Program-made: the position numbers and the translations under genes
In this document: in pieces, positions 9,177-19,308 of the stretch
Numbering within the stretch: position 1 is the first letter of the stretch
How the letters are laid out: every line of letters starts with the position of its first letter
The notes under the pieces: generated by a model
The model's input: the letters and a program-made list of their open reading frames with translations, nothing else
What the model was told of the DNA's origin: nothing
The model's database searches: none
Virus record (IMG/VR): IMGVR_UViG_3300024520_000240
Location: 1 to 36,467 of that record
Length of the DNA: 36,467 nucleotides
Source of the DNA: a virus
Direction: 5' to 3' (one strand)

Positions 9177-10280
9177 TTAACTTAATTTATTATCGTCTAT
9201 AAACTTTTGAGCTTTAGCTTTTTTACCTTCTTCAAGATCAAAAACTGCAGCATCTTCTTCAACTGTAGGTAATTTGTTTGTGATAAACTGATTTAAATAA
9301 TTATTTTTAAAATAATCTTTATATCTTTGTTCAAATGTTATTTTATGTTCTTGAGATAAAGGTAATACTTCTTCATAATCCCATGCTAAATATCCAGCAT
9401 TAGCATTTTGTACCATTTGATCATCTTCTTCTATACTGGTTTCATGAGCTAAAAAAACATTCCACGCTGCTACAGCTTCTTGTTCTGAACTTAACAGTCC
9501 TGCAACTTCCGCGTTTATAAATGGTTCAGCTTTTCTCATAATCTTATCCATATCGAATTTAAGAATATTTCTTCCTTTACCCATACCAATATCTATTATT
9601 TCATAGTCATAACTACCATCTGAATTTTTTAAAACAAACATATCTGATATTCTAGCTTGTGGTGTTAATTCGCCTGTCTCAGGATTATTAGCACCTGCTT
9701 CCATTATTCCTAATTCACTTACTAAGTCTAACATTTCTTTGTTAATATCGGGTGTTACTGCAACTAAATTACTTTGAGCATTTAATAAACCTTCTAAAGT
9801 AGTACTATTTATCATTAAAGGTTTTTCAAAAAATGGACCATCAAAATATATTTCTTGGCCACCATCTTCTAATAGATTTACTTGTACATTATAACCTTCG
9901 TTTTTACCAAATCCAGGTTTTTTAGTCATAATTTGATTAGCAATAGTGTAGGCAGAGTTTTGACATACGTCATAATATTGATCATCAGTAACCGCTAGTT
10001 GTGCCATTACATTAGTAATAAAATCTATAGATTTTTGAGGGGCACTTTCTAATCTTCTTAATTGTTTTACCTCCCATTCACAAGCAGGTGAAGTACAAGT
10101 ATTATTATCTACAGCGGTTTTTAACTTTGCATATAACCTCCCACTTCCTTCATAGGTTTTATTTAAAATTCCAAATTCTGACACAGTACGAGCACCTACA
10201 TATTCCATGTTGTACGCCATCGCGTCACTTTGGTTCATATGCTTGACAAACATGTTTACTTGTATATTTTTATCTTTCAT
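9177..10280 (-). CDS. Probable internal virion (ejection) protein
   Basis: This is a 367-residue acidic, soluble-looking protein without signal peptide or membrane segments. It has many Asn, Gln and Asp residues, predicted mixed alpha/beta structure, and a Lys-rich C-terminus. A short Cys pair occurs near residue 62-67 (CTSPAC). I recognise no domain. Its stop directly abuts the start of the giant protein gene (TAAATG), and it follows the Ala/Gln-rich membrane-active-looking protein. It therefore sits in the cluster where podoviruses keep proteins injected with the DNA. The role as virion or ejection protein comes from position only; a chaperone or packaging partner of the giant protein is an alternative. 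Confidence 0.55.
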   Translation of the reverse strand: MKDKNIQVNMFVKHMNQSDAMAYNMEYVGARTVSEFGILNKTYEGSGRLYAKLKTAVDNNTCTSPACEWEVKQLRRLESAPQKSIDFITNVMAQLAVTDDQYYDVCQNSAYTIANQIMTKKPGFGKNEGYNVQVNLLEDGGQEIYFDGPFFEKPLMINSTTLEGLLNAQSNLVAVTPDINKEMLDLVSELGIMEAGANNPETGELTPQARISDMFVLKNSDGSYDYEIIDIGMGKGRNILKFDMDKIMRKAEPFINAEVAGLLSSEQEAVAAWNVFLAHETSIEEDDQMVQNANAGYLAWDYEEVLPLSQEHKITFEQRYKDYFKNNYLNQFITNKLPTVEEDAAVFDLEEGKKAKAQKFIDDNKLS

Positions 10281-10290
10281 TTTAATTTAT

Positions 10291-10962
10291 TTATTCTCCT
10301 TTTTTAGCTGCCACTCCAGCTCCTATCATTCCTATTCCACTTGCCATTGCTCCTGTTAAGGCAGCTGATCCTGCAGCTCTTGAAGCAGCGGCTTGACCTC
10401 TGAGAGCACCTATTTGATTTGATAATCTATCTAATTGTTGCATATCTCTAGTTTCTTGTTGTCCAAATACAAATTGTTTACCAGATACTTCTGCTTGTTG
10501 TATTCTTTGTTTTTCAGCCATTTTTTGTGATATTAAAGCTTGTTCTCCTTGTACACGTGCTTTTTCATTTGCTACTTCTTGTTGTTCTATACTCGCCGCA
10601 ACTCCTTTTTTACTTTGAAGTGCTGCTTGAGCTAAAGCAGTCGCGCTACCAGCGCCACCAGTAGTTCTAATAGTATCTAATGTGTTAGCTAATGAAATAT
10701 CAGCTTCTTCTATTTTCATTTCTGCAGCTTGAGTTGCAACGCTTAAACTAGCAAAAGGATTACTTAGCATATTACTTAAGTCTTGTACGCCTTCAAAAGG
10801 ATTAATAATTTTTTGACGGTTTGCTTCTAGTGAATTCATTTTACCTTCAAGCCTACGAGCTTTAGAGGATTTACTATTTGCTTGTTTTTTGGCTTGAGAG
10901 TTTTGCATCATACCCACTCCTATGGTGGCTGCGGCCATAATGCCGGCTGCTACTACTGTCAT
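10291..10962 (-). CDS. Probable ejection / internal virion protein with glycine-zipper ends
   Basis: This is a 223-residue protein rich in Ala, Gln, Ser and Lys. It begins with a small-residue hydrophobic segment (VVAAGIMAAATIGVGMM) and ends with another (about 196-218, Ala/Gly-rich, MASGIGMIGAGVAA). Between them are long Ala/Gln/Glu-rich helices likely to form coiled coil (about 80-190). The layout of glycine-rich hydrophobic ends around a helical core is typical of podoviral ejection proteins that build a channel through the envelope, such as T7 gp14-like or P22 gp20-like proteins. I see no sequence match that would name it. It sits between the cupin-like gene (1-base gap) and the 367-residue gene. 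Confidence 0.6.
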   Translation of the reverse strand: MTVVAAGIMAAATIGVGMMQNSQAKKQANSKSSKARRLEGKMNSLEANRQKIINPFEGVQDLSNMLSNPFASLSVATQAAEMKIEEADISLANTLDTIRTTGGAGSATALAQAALQSKKGVAASIEQQEVANEKARVQGEQALISQKMAEKQRIQQAEVSGKQFVFGQQETRDMQQLDRLSNQIGALRGQAAASRAAGSAALTGAMASGIGMIGAGVAAKKGE

Positions 10963-10963
10963 A

Positions 10964-11485
10964 TTATTTGGTTTTTAATTTTAATTGTTCTTGTAGGGCT
11001 TCGATACTTACATCTGGATCATCGAAGTCCTTTGCTAATATTTCTTCTAATATTTCTTCTACACTTTCTTTTTCAGTTGCGTGTACGGTTATCCATATAG
11101 TGTCTTCATGAATAAAAATAAGTCTTTTAGTTCCAGGTTTAGTTATATTGTTATAAGGAGCTTTTATTCTTTTGATGCCTTCATCTGTTAAAACAGAAAC
11201 ATCCCCTTGTAATATAAAATAAGGATGTTCTTTTTTATGTATACCAGTAGAGATTAATTGTCCTTTAGGCATAAATATTTCTCTAATATATAATCCACCT
11301 ACAATAGTATGCTTTAAAGGATTTATTTTATTTGCATCCTTACTTTTTCCAGGTGTATTTGGATCTCCATATGAACCTGGAAGATTAACTAATTGATCTT
11401 CAAAATCCATTATAGATTTTCTAAAATAGTTTATTTTTTCTATTTCTTGTGTTGTATACTCTTTTTTTATTAAGGAATTTTTCAT
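10964..11485 (-). CDS. Cupin-like small protein
   Basis: This is a 173-residue protein. Residues about 62-136 read as a double-stranded beta-helix: GGLYIREIFMPKG, then GIHKKEHPYFILQGDVSV with His83 and His87 and Gly94, a PGTKR turn near 117-121, and HEDTIWITVHAT with His126 and His135. This matches the cupin pattern of paired beta motifs with histidines, but it is not the strict enzyme consensus. The tail (140-173) is acidic and helical. Small cupin-like proteins are common in marine phage virion clusters; whether they bind a metal or sugar is unknown. The leader just before its ATG is a TTAAAT repeat with no ribosome-binding purine block. Confidence 0.58.
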   Translation of the reverse strand: MKNSLIKKEYTTQEIEKINYFRKSIMDFEDQLVNLPGSYGDPNTPGKSKDANKINPLKHTIVGGLYIREIFMPKGQLISTGIHKKEHPYFILQGDVSVLTDEGIKRIKAPYNNITKPGTKRLIFIHEDTIWITVHATEKESVEEILEEILAKDFDDPDVSIEALQEQLKLKTK

Positions 11486-11495
11486 TTAATTTAAT

Positions 11496-12995
11496 TTAAT
11501 ATCCGCTGGTAGGTATAAACTCAGCTCCTACGGCAAATAATTCTTTTTCACCTCCTGGATCTGTTACCGTATCTGTAGCTATAGTCACTGTCGCGGTATA
11601 TCCTTTTATTCCACTCATATTATTCCCCCAAATTATTTCTCCTTCAGCAGGAAGACTATTATTTACTAAATTAGCTACATATTTATTTTCTTTTCTGTGA
11701 AACCCAGCCCAATAAAATGGAGGAACCGTGGCATTAGGATACGCTGTGCCTGCAGAATCATATTTTCCTTCAGTATAACTATAGATTAAAGATGATCTAT
11801 CAAAAGAAGTTGACCAGAAAGCACCGCTTAAATCAGCACCTGTTGTGCCTGAAGCAATACTACTTACTTGCCACCCATTACTTCCTTCATATTCTATAGT
11901 TTTAAAAGTTTTAGAAACCATTGGGTTAGGATTTAAAACAAATGTAATAGAACTAGCTTTAGCTGTACCACCTATTCCTGGATAAAATAAATTCCTTGTA
12001 CCAATAACACTATAGTGTTCATATAAGTTTCCAAATTTTAAACTATAAAATTTATTACCTAAACTAAACATACTCTCTGGTTTATAAGTAAAGAAACTAG
12101 TCCAACCTTGAACTAATTCGTCAAACACAAGGGTTTCATTACCTGAATCAAAAGTAGATTTAGTTATACCCGCTTGTTGAGTAGATACAATATATTGTTT
12201 ATTATAAACATCCCATCCCCCTTTTATTTTACCTTCTTCAGTATTTGTATCTATAGTTGCGAATCTATCTCTAAAATAATCTTTCATTCCAGCACCTGAG
12301 ATTTCATCAAGTCCATTATTAGATAACCTTAATACAGCATTGTTGTTTTTATCTGTAAAATATTTATTATATCCATATACAGCAAAGCTTTGTGGATCTT
12401 CACTTATTCCATATTTACCTTGATAAGGTTGGATAGCACCAATAACTAAATTAGCGCTCGTTACAGTACCACCGCCTTCTGCTGAATATATAGCATCTTT
12501 ATCTATAAGTGCTCTACTAAGTTTTAATTCTTGGAATATAATTAAATTAGTATCTTCGGCATATAGTTTTTGAATAGTACCATTTGCTGGATCTACTGAT
12601 TTAGTTATATCGGTTCCTACAGAGAAAACATTTGTGTTGTTTACTCCAGTTCTTGAATTAAATATACCAGAATAAATTAAACTATTTCCTTTTATTGAAG
12701 AATTAGGTTCTTCTTCTACTAAATAAGCTTTAACCCCAAAAGACACTGATGTATTATTATAACCACCATTTATTCTCGCTTCTTCAATTGCCCACTGATT
12801 ATCATTTATAGCAGTTGTACCATAAGGATAACCACCATTATCTTGTGGTATTCCTGGAGATCCATTCCATATAGGAATTTCTCCAAAATCTATACAAGGT
12901 CCACTAAGACAAGGCGTTGCACCATAGTCAACATTTTGCATGGTCTTTTTGAGAACAAAAGAATTAAAATATTTAACTTCTATTAATGCTGGCAT
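11496..12995 (-). CDS. Tail protein with beta-propeller-like repeats
   Basis: This 499-residue protein is almost entirely beta-strand and rich in Asn, Gly, Tyr and Ser. Its middle part contains repeats of the form aromatic or hydrophobic strand, then turn. Examples are NLIIFQELKLSRALIDKDA, YGISEDPQSFAVYGYNKYF, DKNNNAVLRLSNNGLDEIS, and GGWDVYNKQYIVST. Such segments are typical of propeller blades in phage tail stabilization or tail-tip proteins, including those of crAss-like podoviruses. It directly follows the 1413-residue tail protein (43-base gap), so the two probably form one tail substructure. The final quarter (about 400-499) looks like a separate beta domain and could contact receptors. 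The family is inferred from pattern memory; the exact role (nozzle, stabilizer or receptor binding) is not determined. Confidence 0.6.
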   Translation of the reverse strand: MPALIEVKYFNSFVLKKTMQNVDYGATPCLSGPCIDFGEIPIWNGSPGIPQDNGGYPYGTTAINDNQWAIEEARINGGYNNTSVSFGVKAYLVEEEPNSSIKGNSLIYSGIFNSRTGVNNTNVFSVGTDITKSVDPANGTIQKLYAEDTNLIIFQELKLSRALIDKDAIYSAEGGGTVTSANLVIGAIQPYQGKYGISEDPQSFAVYGYNKYFTDKNNNAVLRLSNNGLDEISGAGMKDYFRDRFATIDTNTEEGKIKGGWDVYNKQYIVSTQQAGITKSTFDSGNETLVFDELVQGWTSFFTYKPESMFSLGNKFYSLKFGNLYEHYSVIGTRNLFYPGIGGTAKASSITFVLNPNPMVSKTFKTIEYEGSNGWQVSSIASGTTGADLSGAFWSTSFDRSSLIYSYTEGKYDSAGTAYPNATVPPFYWAGFHRKENKYVANLVNNSLPAEGEIIWGNNMSGIKGYTATVTIATDTVTDPGGEKELFAVGAEFIPTSGY

Positions 12996-13038
12996 ATCTT
13001 ACTATTATTATTACTTATTTTTTCCATTTTTAACCTAT

Positions 13039-16000
13039 CTATCCGTTACAATTATTACATGGGTCAGAATTTACTAAACTAAGTTTAACAAAACCAGAAG
13101 TATCTCTAATACCAGCTTGTGTAGTAGCTGTATCTCTAGCGCATACATAATACGTGGAACTAGCACATGGAGGACCTGCTACTGATTGATCTATAAAACC
13201 ATCTAATGTTTGTGTTTCACCTTCACAATCTGTATAAAGACCACCAGTTATAGTATTACCTGTATCTTGATAAATAAATTCCCAAGTATAACAAGGTGTT
13301 CTATTTATAGTTAAATCAAAAGAACATTCGACTGTTTGGCTGCCAGCATCCTCGACGGTTGCCACACATGCATACACACCATCTTCCATATCTTCTGGTG
13401 GGTCATTACCTACAAAATAAAAACGTCCAGTACCTAAAGTACTTGTTTCATCACACTGTACGTACCCTAAACCATCGGTTCCAGGTCCATAGTTAACTCC
13501 GTCTTTCATAACTGTAATAGGAACTGAAGTCCATGATATCTCTTCTTTATTGTTATCGCCTAAATCATCATGTGCTCCATTAAATCCTGGTAAAGCTATA
13601 AACAGCCCAACTCCACCTCCATCTGTGCCTGGAACATAAGTAACATCACCACATCTTCCTAATAGAATAGATGGATCTTCATTAATTAATGATGCAGTGT
13701 GAGTTACATATGATGTAACTTGAGCTCCACTATCACTATCAAAAGTATTAAGTTCAAAATTAAAACTATAAGTTCTCCATGCTGTATTACTAGAAAAATA
13801 GACTGAATCTTCAAGTTCTACATTCCATACTCCAGTCCCATAATCTTTTAATGAAAAAAGAGGGATTGCAGCTGGTGGACCTACTTCAACACCAGTTTGA
13901 GTAACTACTGATATTAATTGAAGTTGCGGAGGATTTTGGTCTATATATGTAATAGTACTACCAAATTGATCTATTAAACTAAAATTAGCTGCTATAACTG
14001 AGTTAGGAGCTAGAGCTTCAGTAAAAGGAGTTGTAGTAAATGAACTTAAATCAGCAGAAGCAGCTGTGCCGTTTATAATAGCTGTATTTAAATCAGTTAT
14101 TAAACCGGTAGTTGTTGTTTCCCAAAATATATCTAAATTAGATTCTACAGGATCTGTTTCCATAATAGCCAAATGAGGCATAAATAAATACTGAAAACCA
14201 GTTGGTGTAGAATAAGGAATAGTAGGACTAAATATAATTGGTTCTGCGTAAGTAGAAGCAGAATAAGCAATTGGATTTTTATCAAGTGTAAATTCAAGAG
14301 CTGAAAGATTTCCTACTACTTTAGTTCCTGGTTGAATACCATTTCCTGAAACAGTCATACCTGCTCTTATACAATTAGTACCAATTGCTCCGCAAGGAAC
14401 AACAGTGGCATCTAAAGTTATATCCGCACCTGATACAGCAGTAACTTCACCCGATGTTATGACTGCTGGAATACCAAATTGTCCTGATGGCGTATTAATT
14501 CTAGCAATTAACGGATCAGAATCAACATTGTAAAATTCTGGAGAAGGTATATACCCAACTTCATTCACTCCGTCAAAGAGATCGTTGTCTGTAGCAATAG
14601 TACTTACTATAGAAGTAAAGAGACCAGGATAAAATTGTTTATTTACATCTCCCGGATCATTATCTGCTTGATTTTCAACTCTTCCATTCAGTCTTACACT
14701 ACTTCTAAATTGTCTTTGTTCTGGACCAACTTCAGTTAAATCTCTTGGTACTTTATTAATATTGTCATTTATTAAAATAGTGTGAGATGTTTTACCTAAT
14801 TCTTTAAGAGGATCATCAGGATAAGCAGCCATTACTCCAGGTAAATATACATTATAATATTCTTGTTCTGTTTGTTTGACTACTATTTTATACGAATACC
14901 ATCCAAGTGGATTATAATCTACACTAGTAACATCAGAATTATAAATACCTGGCCAACCTGTACCCGGATTAGGTCCTGAAGGAGAAATTATATTATTAAA
15001 TAATACTTTTAAGGAATTACCAAACCACGAAAGAGTATTTACTTCATCACTAATATATTCTGAAAATACAGTTGATCCTAAATAATTTATATTATTATAA
15101 TTAACAGAGCTATCACTTTCTGATAATATTACTGTTGAAGATCTTCCCCATCTATCAGATAAAACAACACCTACTTGATAAGTTCTATTTGTTTTTAAAG
15201 ATGAATTAGGATATTCTATTTCACTAGTTGTATATCTTACATTACTAGGAGCTGTAAATGTAAGTACATCTGGAGCTACAGTAGTTAGACCAACTGCTAA
15301 TGCGTTACTAATAGTTACAGTAGGACCTGAACTATCATACTCGAGAAGAGTGGTTTCTGCTGGAATTGCTCCAACAACAGAAGATGTAACTGTTGATCCC
15401 AGATTATAAACTCCTGTAGGTGTATTTATAGATAATACTGTCTGTCCTATCGCTTCATTTACCCTAATAGTTGCAGAGCCGGTACCTAAATTAAAATCAG
15501 TTTTTTCACTTATTCCTACATTATAATCTAAAGTAGTAGGAGGAGTGTGTTTATTTTGAAAATTACCATAAACAATTCTATTACTTATAATTTCTTGGGA
15601 TAATGCTTTAACTGGAACTTTATCATAAGTTCTAGTTACTTCGTCTGAAGGTAATACTTTATATGGTTTATTAGACTGATATTCATATTCCAAAACAGCT
15701 GCATCATTAAAATATACTCTATCTAAATTAGTTAAAGTTTGTGTAGTAGATAATGTAATACTATCACTACCATTAAAAGCACTTAGTGTCGGTGAATCAG
15801 TAATTTCTCCATTAGTATCTGAAGTAACTTGATCTCCTACAGTAATACTTCCCCATGTAGTAGCAGGAAATATATCAAATTGTGTGCCAGTTGAAGTACC
15901 ATCTATTTGAACAGATCCATTATTATTATCAATATCTGCTACAGGAATTGTTTCAATAACATACACTGCTAAACTATCTGATTCTTTGTATAATATATCA

Positions 16001-17280
16001 ATTTCACTTACATGAAAATTAAGAGACATAGAACCTGGTAAAGGTATTCTAATAATAATTTTATCTACTTTATTTTCCATAAAATCTACAGTAGTAGTTC
16101 TATATGTGTCTTCTTCATCTTCTATTTCTAGTGGTGGTGGTGCAGTTTTATAATTTTTTTGAGCATTATTAGTAACTTGAGATACTTTATACATAAAATA
16201 ACCGTCTTGTTTAGGAATAAAACAGTCTTGAGTAAACGGAGCCATAATTGAATATTCTCCATCATCAAATCTATATCTATAACTAAATCTAACAAATTTA
16301 TCTCTTAAAAAATCTTTATCTCCATTATAATTAGGTATATAATAAGGATTAGCATTAAATACTAGTTTAAGTGCATCAGTAGCGAGTAAAATAGTACCTG
16401 TTGCTACTAATTCAGATGTTGTCGGTAAATTATCACTATAATTAAAAGTTGAAACAGTTTCACCTGTATCTACTAATGCCCCTGTTATAGGGTTTACATA
16501 ATGTATAGTAGCACCGAGAGCTCCTCCAATAGGTTCAAGCACATCACCTGTAATAGTCGTTGCATCTACATCAATAGTGGCAGAAGCAGGATCAACTATA
16601 GCGTCTGCTATAGCTGTTCCACCGTTGGGATAATGTATACTAGTAACATCATACATAGTTGTTTCGTAAGCTTCATCTCCATCAGGTGTAGGGTTGGTTA
16701 AGTTTGTAGATCTTTTATATAGATCTATAGTTTGATATGGATTATATCTAGCAACAGAAATATTATCTTCAGTACTATAATACCCCGCATGTGCACCAAC
16801 TCCGTTTATAGCTAAATCAACATTAATTTTTCTAGGTTGATTTCTATTGTCTGTCCAAAATAACAAATCTTCTATAATATTTATTCCGGTTATAGGATAT
16901 AAAGTAGAAAAATTAAGAAAAGCTCCAGTAACTAATTCAGTAGAAGTTTGTGCTAACGCGTCATACACATAGATATAATGGTTATTATTTCCAGTGTGTT
17001 GATAAGGTGAAGCAGTGTTATCGGTTAAAAATGAAAAAATTCTATTATTAACTTCATCAGTTAGATAACCTATAGAAACTAAATCGGCAACTCCAGTTAG
17101 AGTTCTATAATCTGCTACTAAAGAGTTTCCTAATGTATTTTCTAAAGCTCCAACATTTTCTCCTTCAGATCTACTTATCTGAGCATTTACAGCGTTTCTA
17201 TATTCACCAACAGGTAACAAACGATCGTCAAGATCTTTGTTCATTCTACCTTTGATAAAATTGTTACTTGTTTTTGCCAT
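13039..17280 (-). CDS. Large tail (stabilization / nozzle-like) protein with Cys-rich C-terminus
   Basis: This is a 1413-residue beta-rich protein. The N-terminus (FIKGRMNKDLDDRLLPVGEY, then RNAVNAQI) fits the opening of podoviral tail stabilization or tubular proteins, where a short extended arm precedes a propeller. Propeller-like strands continue to about residue 420 (FSFLTDN, LLFWTDNRNQPRKI). The centre contains inserted Ig-like or small beta modules with an AGMTVSGNGI motif near residue 960. From Cys1210 to the end there are ten cysteines, including the terminal DPCNNCNG, which suggests disulfides or metal sites in a distal domain. It follows the ring protein by six bases and precedes the propeller protein. 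I infer a tail component whose end may bind the host. Its length is comparable to large tail proteins of crAss-like phages, but homology was not tested. Confidence 0.62.
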   Translation of the reverse strand: MAKTSNNFIKGRMNKDLDDRLLPVGEYRNAVNAQISRSEGENVGALENTLGNSLVADYRTLTGVADLVSIGYLTDEVNNRIFSFLTDNTASPYQHTGNNNHYIYVYDALAQTSTELVTGAFLNFSTLYPITGINIIEDLLFWTDNRNQPRKINVDLAINGVGAHAGYYSTEDNISVARYNPYQTIDLYKRSTNLTNPTPDGDEAYETTMYDVTSIHYPNGGTAIADAIVDPASATIDVDATTITGDVLEPIGGALGATIHYVNPITGALVDTGETVSTFNYSDNLPTTSELVATGTILLATDALKLVFNANPYYIPNYNGDKDFLRDKFVRFSYRYRFDDGEYSIMAPFTQDCFIPKQDGYFMYKVSQVTNNAQKNYKTAPPPLEIEDEEDTYRTTTVDFMENKVDKIIIRIPLPGSMSLNFHVSEIDILYKESDSLAVYVIETIPVADIDNNNGSVQIDGTSTGTQFDIFPATTWGSITVGDQVTSDTNGEITDSPTLSAFNGSDSITLSTTQTLTNLDRVYFNDAAVLEYEYQSNKPYKVLPSDEVTRTYDKVPVKALSQEIISNRIVYGNFQNKHTPPTTLDYNVGISEKTDFNLGTGSATIRVNEAIGQTVLSINTPTGVYNLGSTVTSSVVGAIPAETTLLEYDSSGPTVTISNALAVGLTTVAPDVLTFTAPSNVRYTTSEIEYPNSSLKTNRTYQVGVVLSDRWGRSSTVILSESDSSVNYNNINYLGSTVFSEYISDEVNTLSWFGNSLKVLFNNIISPSGPNPGTGWPGIYNSDVTSVDYNPLGWYSYKIVVKQTEQEYYNVYLPGVMAAYPDDPLKELGKTSHTILINDNINKVPRDLTEVGPEQRQFRSSVRLNGRVENQADNDPGDVNKQFYPGLFTSIVSTIATDNDLFDGVNEVGYIPSPEFYNVDSDPLIARINTPSGQFGIPAVITSGEVTAVSGADITLDATVVPCGAIGTNCIRAGMTVSGNGIQPGTKVVGNLSALEFTLDKNPIAYSASTYAEPIIFSPTIPYSTPTGFQYLFMPHLAIMETDPVESNLDIFWETTTTGLITDLNTAIINGTAASADLSSFTTTPFTEALAPNSVIAANFSLIDQFGSTITYIDQNPPQLQLISVVTQTGVEVGPPAAIPLFSLKDYGTGVWNVELEDSVYFSSNTAWRTYSFNFELNTFDSDSGAQVTSYVTHTASLINEDPSILLGRCGDVTYVPGTDGGGVGLFIALPGFNGAHDDLGDNNKEEISWTSVPITVMKDGVNYGPGTDGLGYVQCDETSTLGTGRFYFVGNDPPEDMEDGVYACVATVEDAGSQTVECSFDLTINRTPCYTWEFIYQDTGNTITGGLYTDCEGETQTLDGFIDQSVAGPPCASSTYYVCARDTATTQAGIRDTSGFVKLSLVNSDPCNNCNG

Positions 17281-17286
17281 TAAATT

Positions 17287-18531
17287 CTAGTGTTTAATCC
17301 ATTTAGATTTACCTCTCATAACTTGAATAAATTCTCCAAGTTTAATATTAGATAATCTTATTTTTGCATTTCTTAATGCAGCATATCTATCTTTTTTATA
17401 TCTCATTACAATTCCTTCAGGTACACTAGACCTGGTAGCTAATATATTATAAGAAATACTTTTATACATTGCATCTTCAGCCATTTTAGGAACTCTAGTG
17501 TCTAAATCATACGCTAAACCATCTGAAATATATTCTAATACTATAAGTTTATTAACTAAATTACTAGAAAAAGTAAACTTACCTTCTCTTTCATTTACAC
17601 CAAACCATCCATTACGATTAGCATATTTAGTATCTAGCCCATATAACCGCCCCCAATTCCAAGCACCATTTAATCCATATACTGATTGTGCAACATAATC
17701 ATACCAACTATCCCATGTATTCCATGTTCCATTTATTAATTTTACATTAGCTTCTTTCCATCTTTCTTCAGTTATGGAGGTACCTTCTAAATCTTCTCCA
17801 AAATTATCTTGAGTTGGTATACCAATATCATCTTGTAAAGGAGTAGAGTAAGGATCTGTAGTAAGTTCATTAGCTGGTAATATTCTATGTTTAATACCCA
17901 TCTGGTCTATCCAAGATAAATTTACATAGTTTACATAATCTTGTGGAATAACTAAAGATAAACTTTCTGGAATATTTAATTCTTGAGATTTAATACTTTT
18001 TAATGTATCATAACTGAATTCTTGTAATGATCTTTTTGCCCAAAATACTACATCAGATTTTTTAACTCTTTGTATTAACTTTCCATCTCCCACATAACCA
18101 ACCATATAGTTATCAATTATATCACCTAATTTAAGGTATTGATAACCTCCATAATTATCTTCTACTGCTTGGCCAATAGCTTCTTCAGCTGGAGTATTAC
18201 CATACATTCCTCCATCTAATATTTTAAGTTGTACTACAATATAAACGCTAGCTGCTAAAGTTCCTGTTATAGTTATAACATTATTAATTACAGTATAAGC
18301 TAAAATATATTCACTCCAACTACCAGGAAAACCTGTTGTACTTGTATATACTTTGAAATTATTTAAAGCATAGTTCGCTGTATTAGGATCCCAAGAAGTA
18401 GCATCAGTAAATACTAAATCAGTATCAAACGTAGTAGTAAAAGCTTGATTAAATAATGCCCCTGTTGCTGCTCCTCTAAAGCCTTGTGAACCTTGATAAT
18501 ATTGTTGATTAGTTTCTGTTATTTTTGACAT
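17287..18531 (-). CDS. Head-tail connector / tail ring protein
   Basis: This is a 414-residue protein. Residues about 20-115 look like an added beta (Ig-like) domain ending in VYIVVQLKILDGG. The conserved-looking core follows: YGNTPAEEAIGQAV, NYGGYQYLKLGDIIDNYMVGYVGDGK, then a helix (WAKRSLQEFSYDTLKSIKSQ) and strands (IPQDYVNYVNLSWIDQMGIKH). This core is the pattern I associate with ring proteins below the portal in crAss-like and related marine podoviruses. The C-terminus is basic and helical (RYAALRNAKIRLSNIKLGEF). It lies between the 249-residue connector-like gene and the large tail protein with gaps of only six bases on each side. The name 'ring protein' is an inference from order and fold pattern. 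Confidence 0.6.
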   Translation of the reverse strand: MSKITETNQQYYQGSQGFRGAATGALFNQAFTTTFDTDLVFTDATSWDPNTANYALNNFKVYTSTTGFPGSWSEYILAYTVINNVITITGTLAASVYIVVQLKILDGGMYGNTPAEEAIGQAVEDNYGGYQYLKLGDIIDNYMVGYVGDGKLIQRVKKSDVVFWAKRSLQEFSYDTLKSIKSQELNIPESLSLVIPQDYVNYVNLSWIDQMGIKHRILPANELTTDPYSTPLQDDIGIPTQDNFGEDLEGTSITEERWKEANVKLINGTWNTWDSWYDYVAQSVYGLNGAWNWGRLYGLDTKYANRNGWFGVNEREGKFTFSSNLVNKLIVLEYISDGLAYDLDTRVPKMAEDAMYKSISYNILATRSSVPEGIVMRYKKDRYAALRNAKIRLSNIKLGEFIQVMRGKSKWIKH

Positions 18532-18537
18532 TTTTTA

Positions 18538-19287
18538 TTAAGATTTTTCGTTTACCTCTACTTTATTAGCCTCAGCTGTTGCTGTTTGAATAATCGTTGG
18601 GTCATTTATAATGATACCACAATATTTTAAAATATTAGTAATAATATTAGGTTGTTCAGCTACATCTAATTCAAAATTAGTTGACGCACCTACTGCAAAT
18701 AAATATTGGCCTACACTACCAGTAGTAAAAGCCCATACTGGAGAGGTTGGTTTAAATAAACAATTTACATTTACACTATTTGGTTGTGGCGATATTTTAA
18801 TTAGTACCGAGTTATTTGGACCAGCAGTAGTATAAGATAAAGGATATTGATTGGTTGGAGCAGTAAGGTTAGATCTAGTGATTTTATCATAATCACTTTT
18901 ACTTGCTAATTCTGTAATTGAATCATATTGAGGATTTGTAGTGCTATATGTAGAAATTATTTCTCCTAATTTATAAATAGTTCCTGTACCAGTATATTCC
19001 CATCCCAGCACTCCAGCAGCAGCATTATAAGTGAAAGCTGCGACTTTTTCAAAAGGATATAATTTATAAGAAATATCTTTAAATATGTCAAAGAATTCTG
19101 TATTATTTTGAATATTTTGTTGATTCTGACGATTTGTTTGATTACCATCGGGAAAATATGATTGGAATATTTCTTCTTGTACTTGTGTAGCTATGCTATT
19201 AAACTCCGCTGGAGTTATATAACCCCTTTGTTCTTTGTTTAATATGTACAAGACCGTTGTATATACTGTATTTATATTTACCGCCAT
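18538..19287 (-). CDS. Tail tubular / connector-type protein
   Basis: This is a 249-residue protein. The N-terminal helix block (VYTTVLYILNKEQRGYITP, then AEFNSIATQVQEEIFQSYF) is followed by a beta-rich middle (YKLGEI, ISPQPNSVNVNCLF, FELDVAEQPNIITNILKYCG) and an acidic helical tail. The helix that begins with NKEQ.GYITP.EFN recurs in uncultured marine phages directly after capsid genes. Size and position fit a T7 gp11-like tail tubular A or ring protein. The start ATG is preceded by an AT-rich leader that contains the hairpin at 19309-19331. The connector role is inferred from order, not from a recognised domain. Confidence 0.58.
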   Translation of the reverse strand: MAVNINTVYTTVLYILNKEQRGYITPAEFNSIATQVQEEIFQSYFPDGNQTNRQNQQNIQNNTEFFDIFKDISYKLYPFEKVAAFTYNAAAGVLGWEYTGTGTIYKLGEIISTYSTTNPQYDSITELASKSDYDKITRSNLTAPTNQYPLSYTTAGPNNSVLIKISPQPNSVNVNCLFKPTSPVWAFTTGSVGQYLFAVGASTNFELDVAEQPNIITNILKYCGIIINDPTIIQTATAEANKVEVNEKS

Positions 19288-19308
19288 TATATTTTTTTAT
19301 TATAATAC

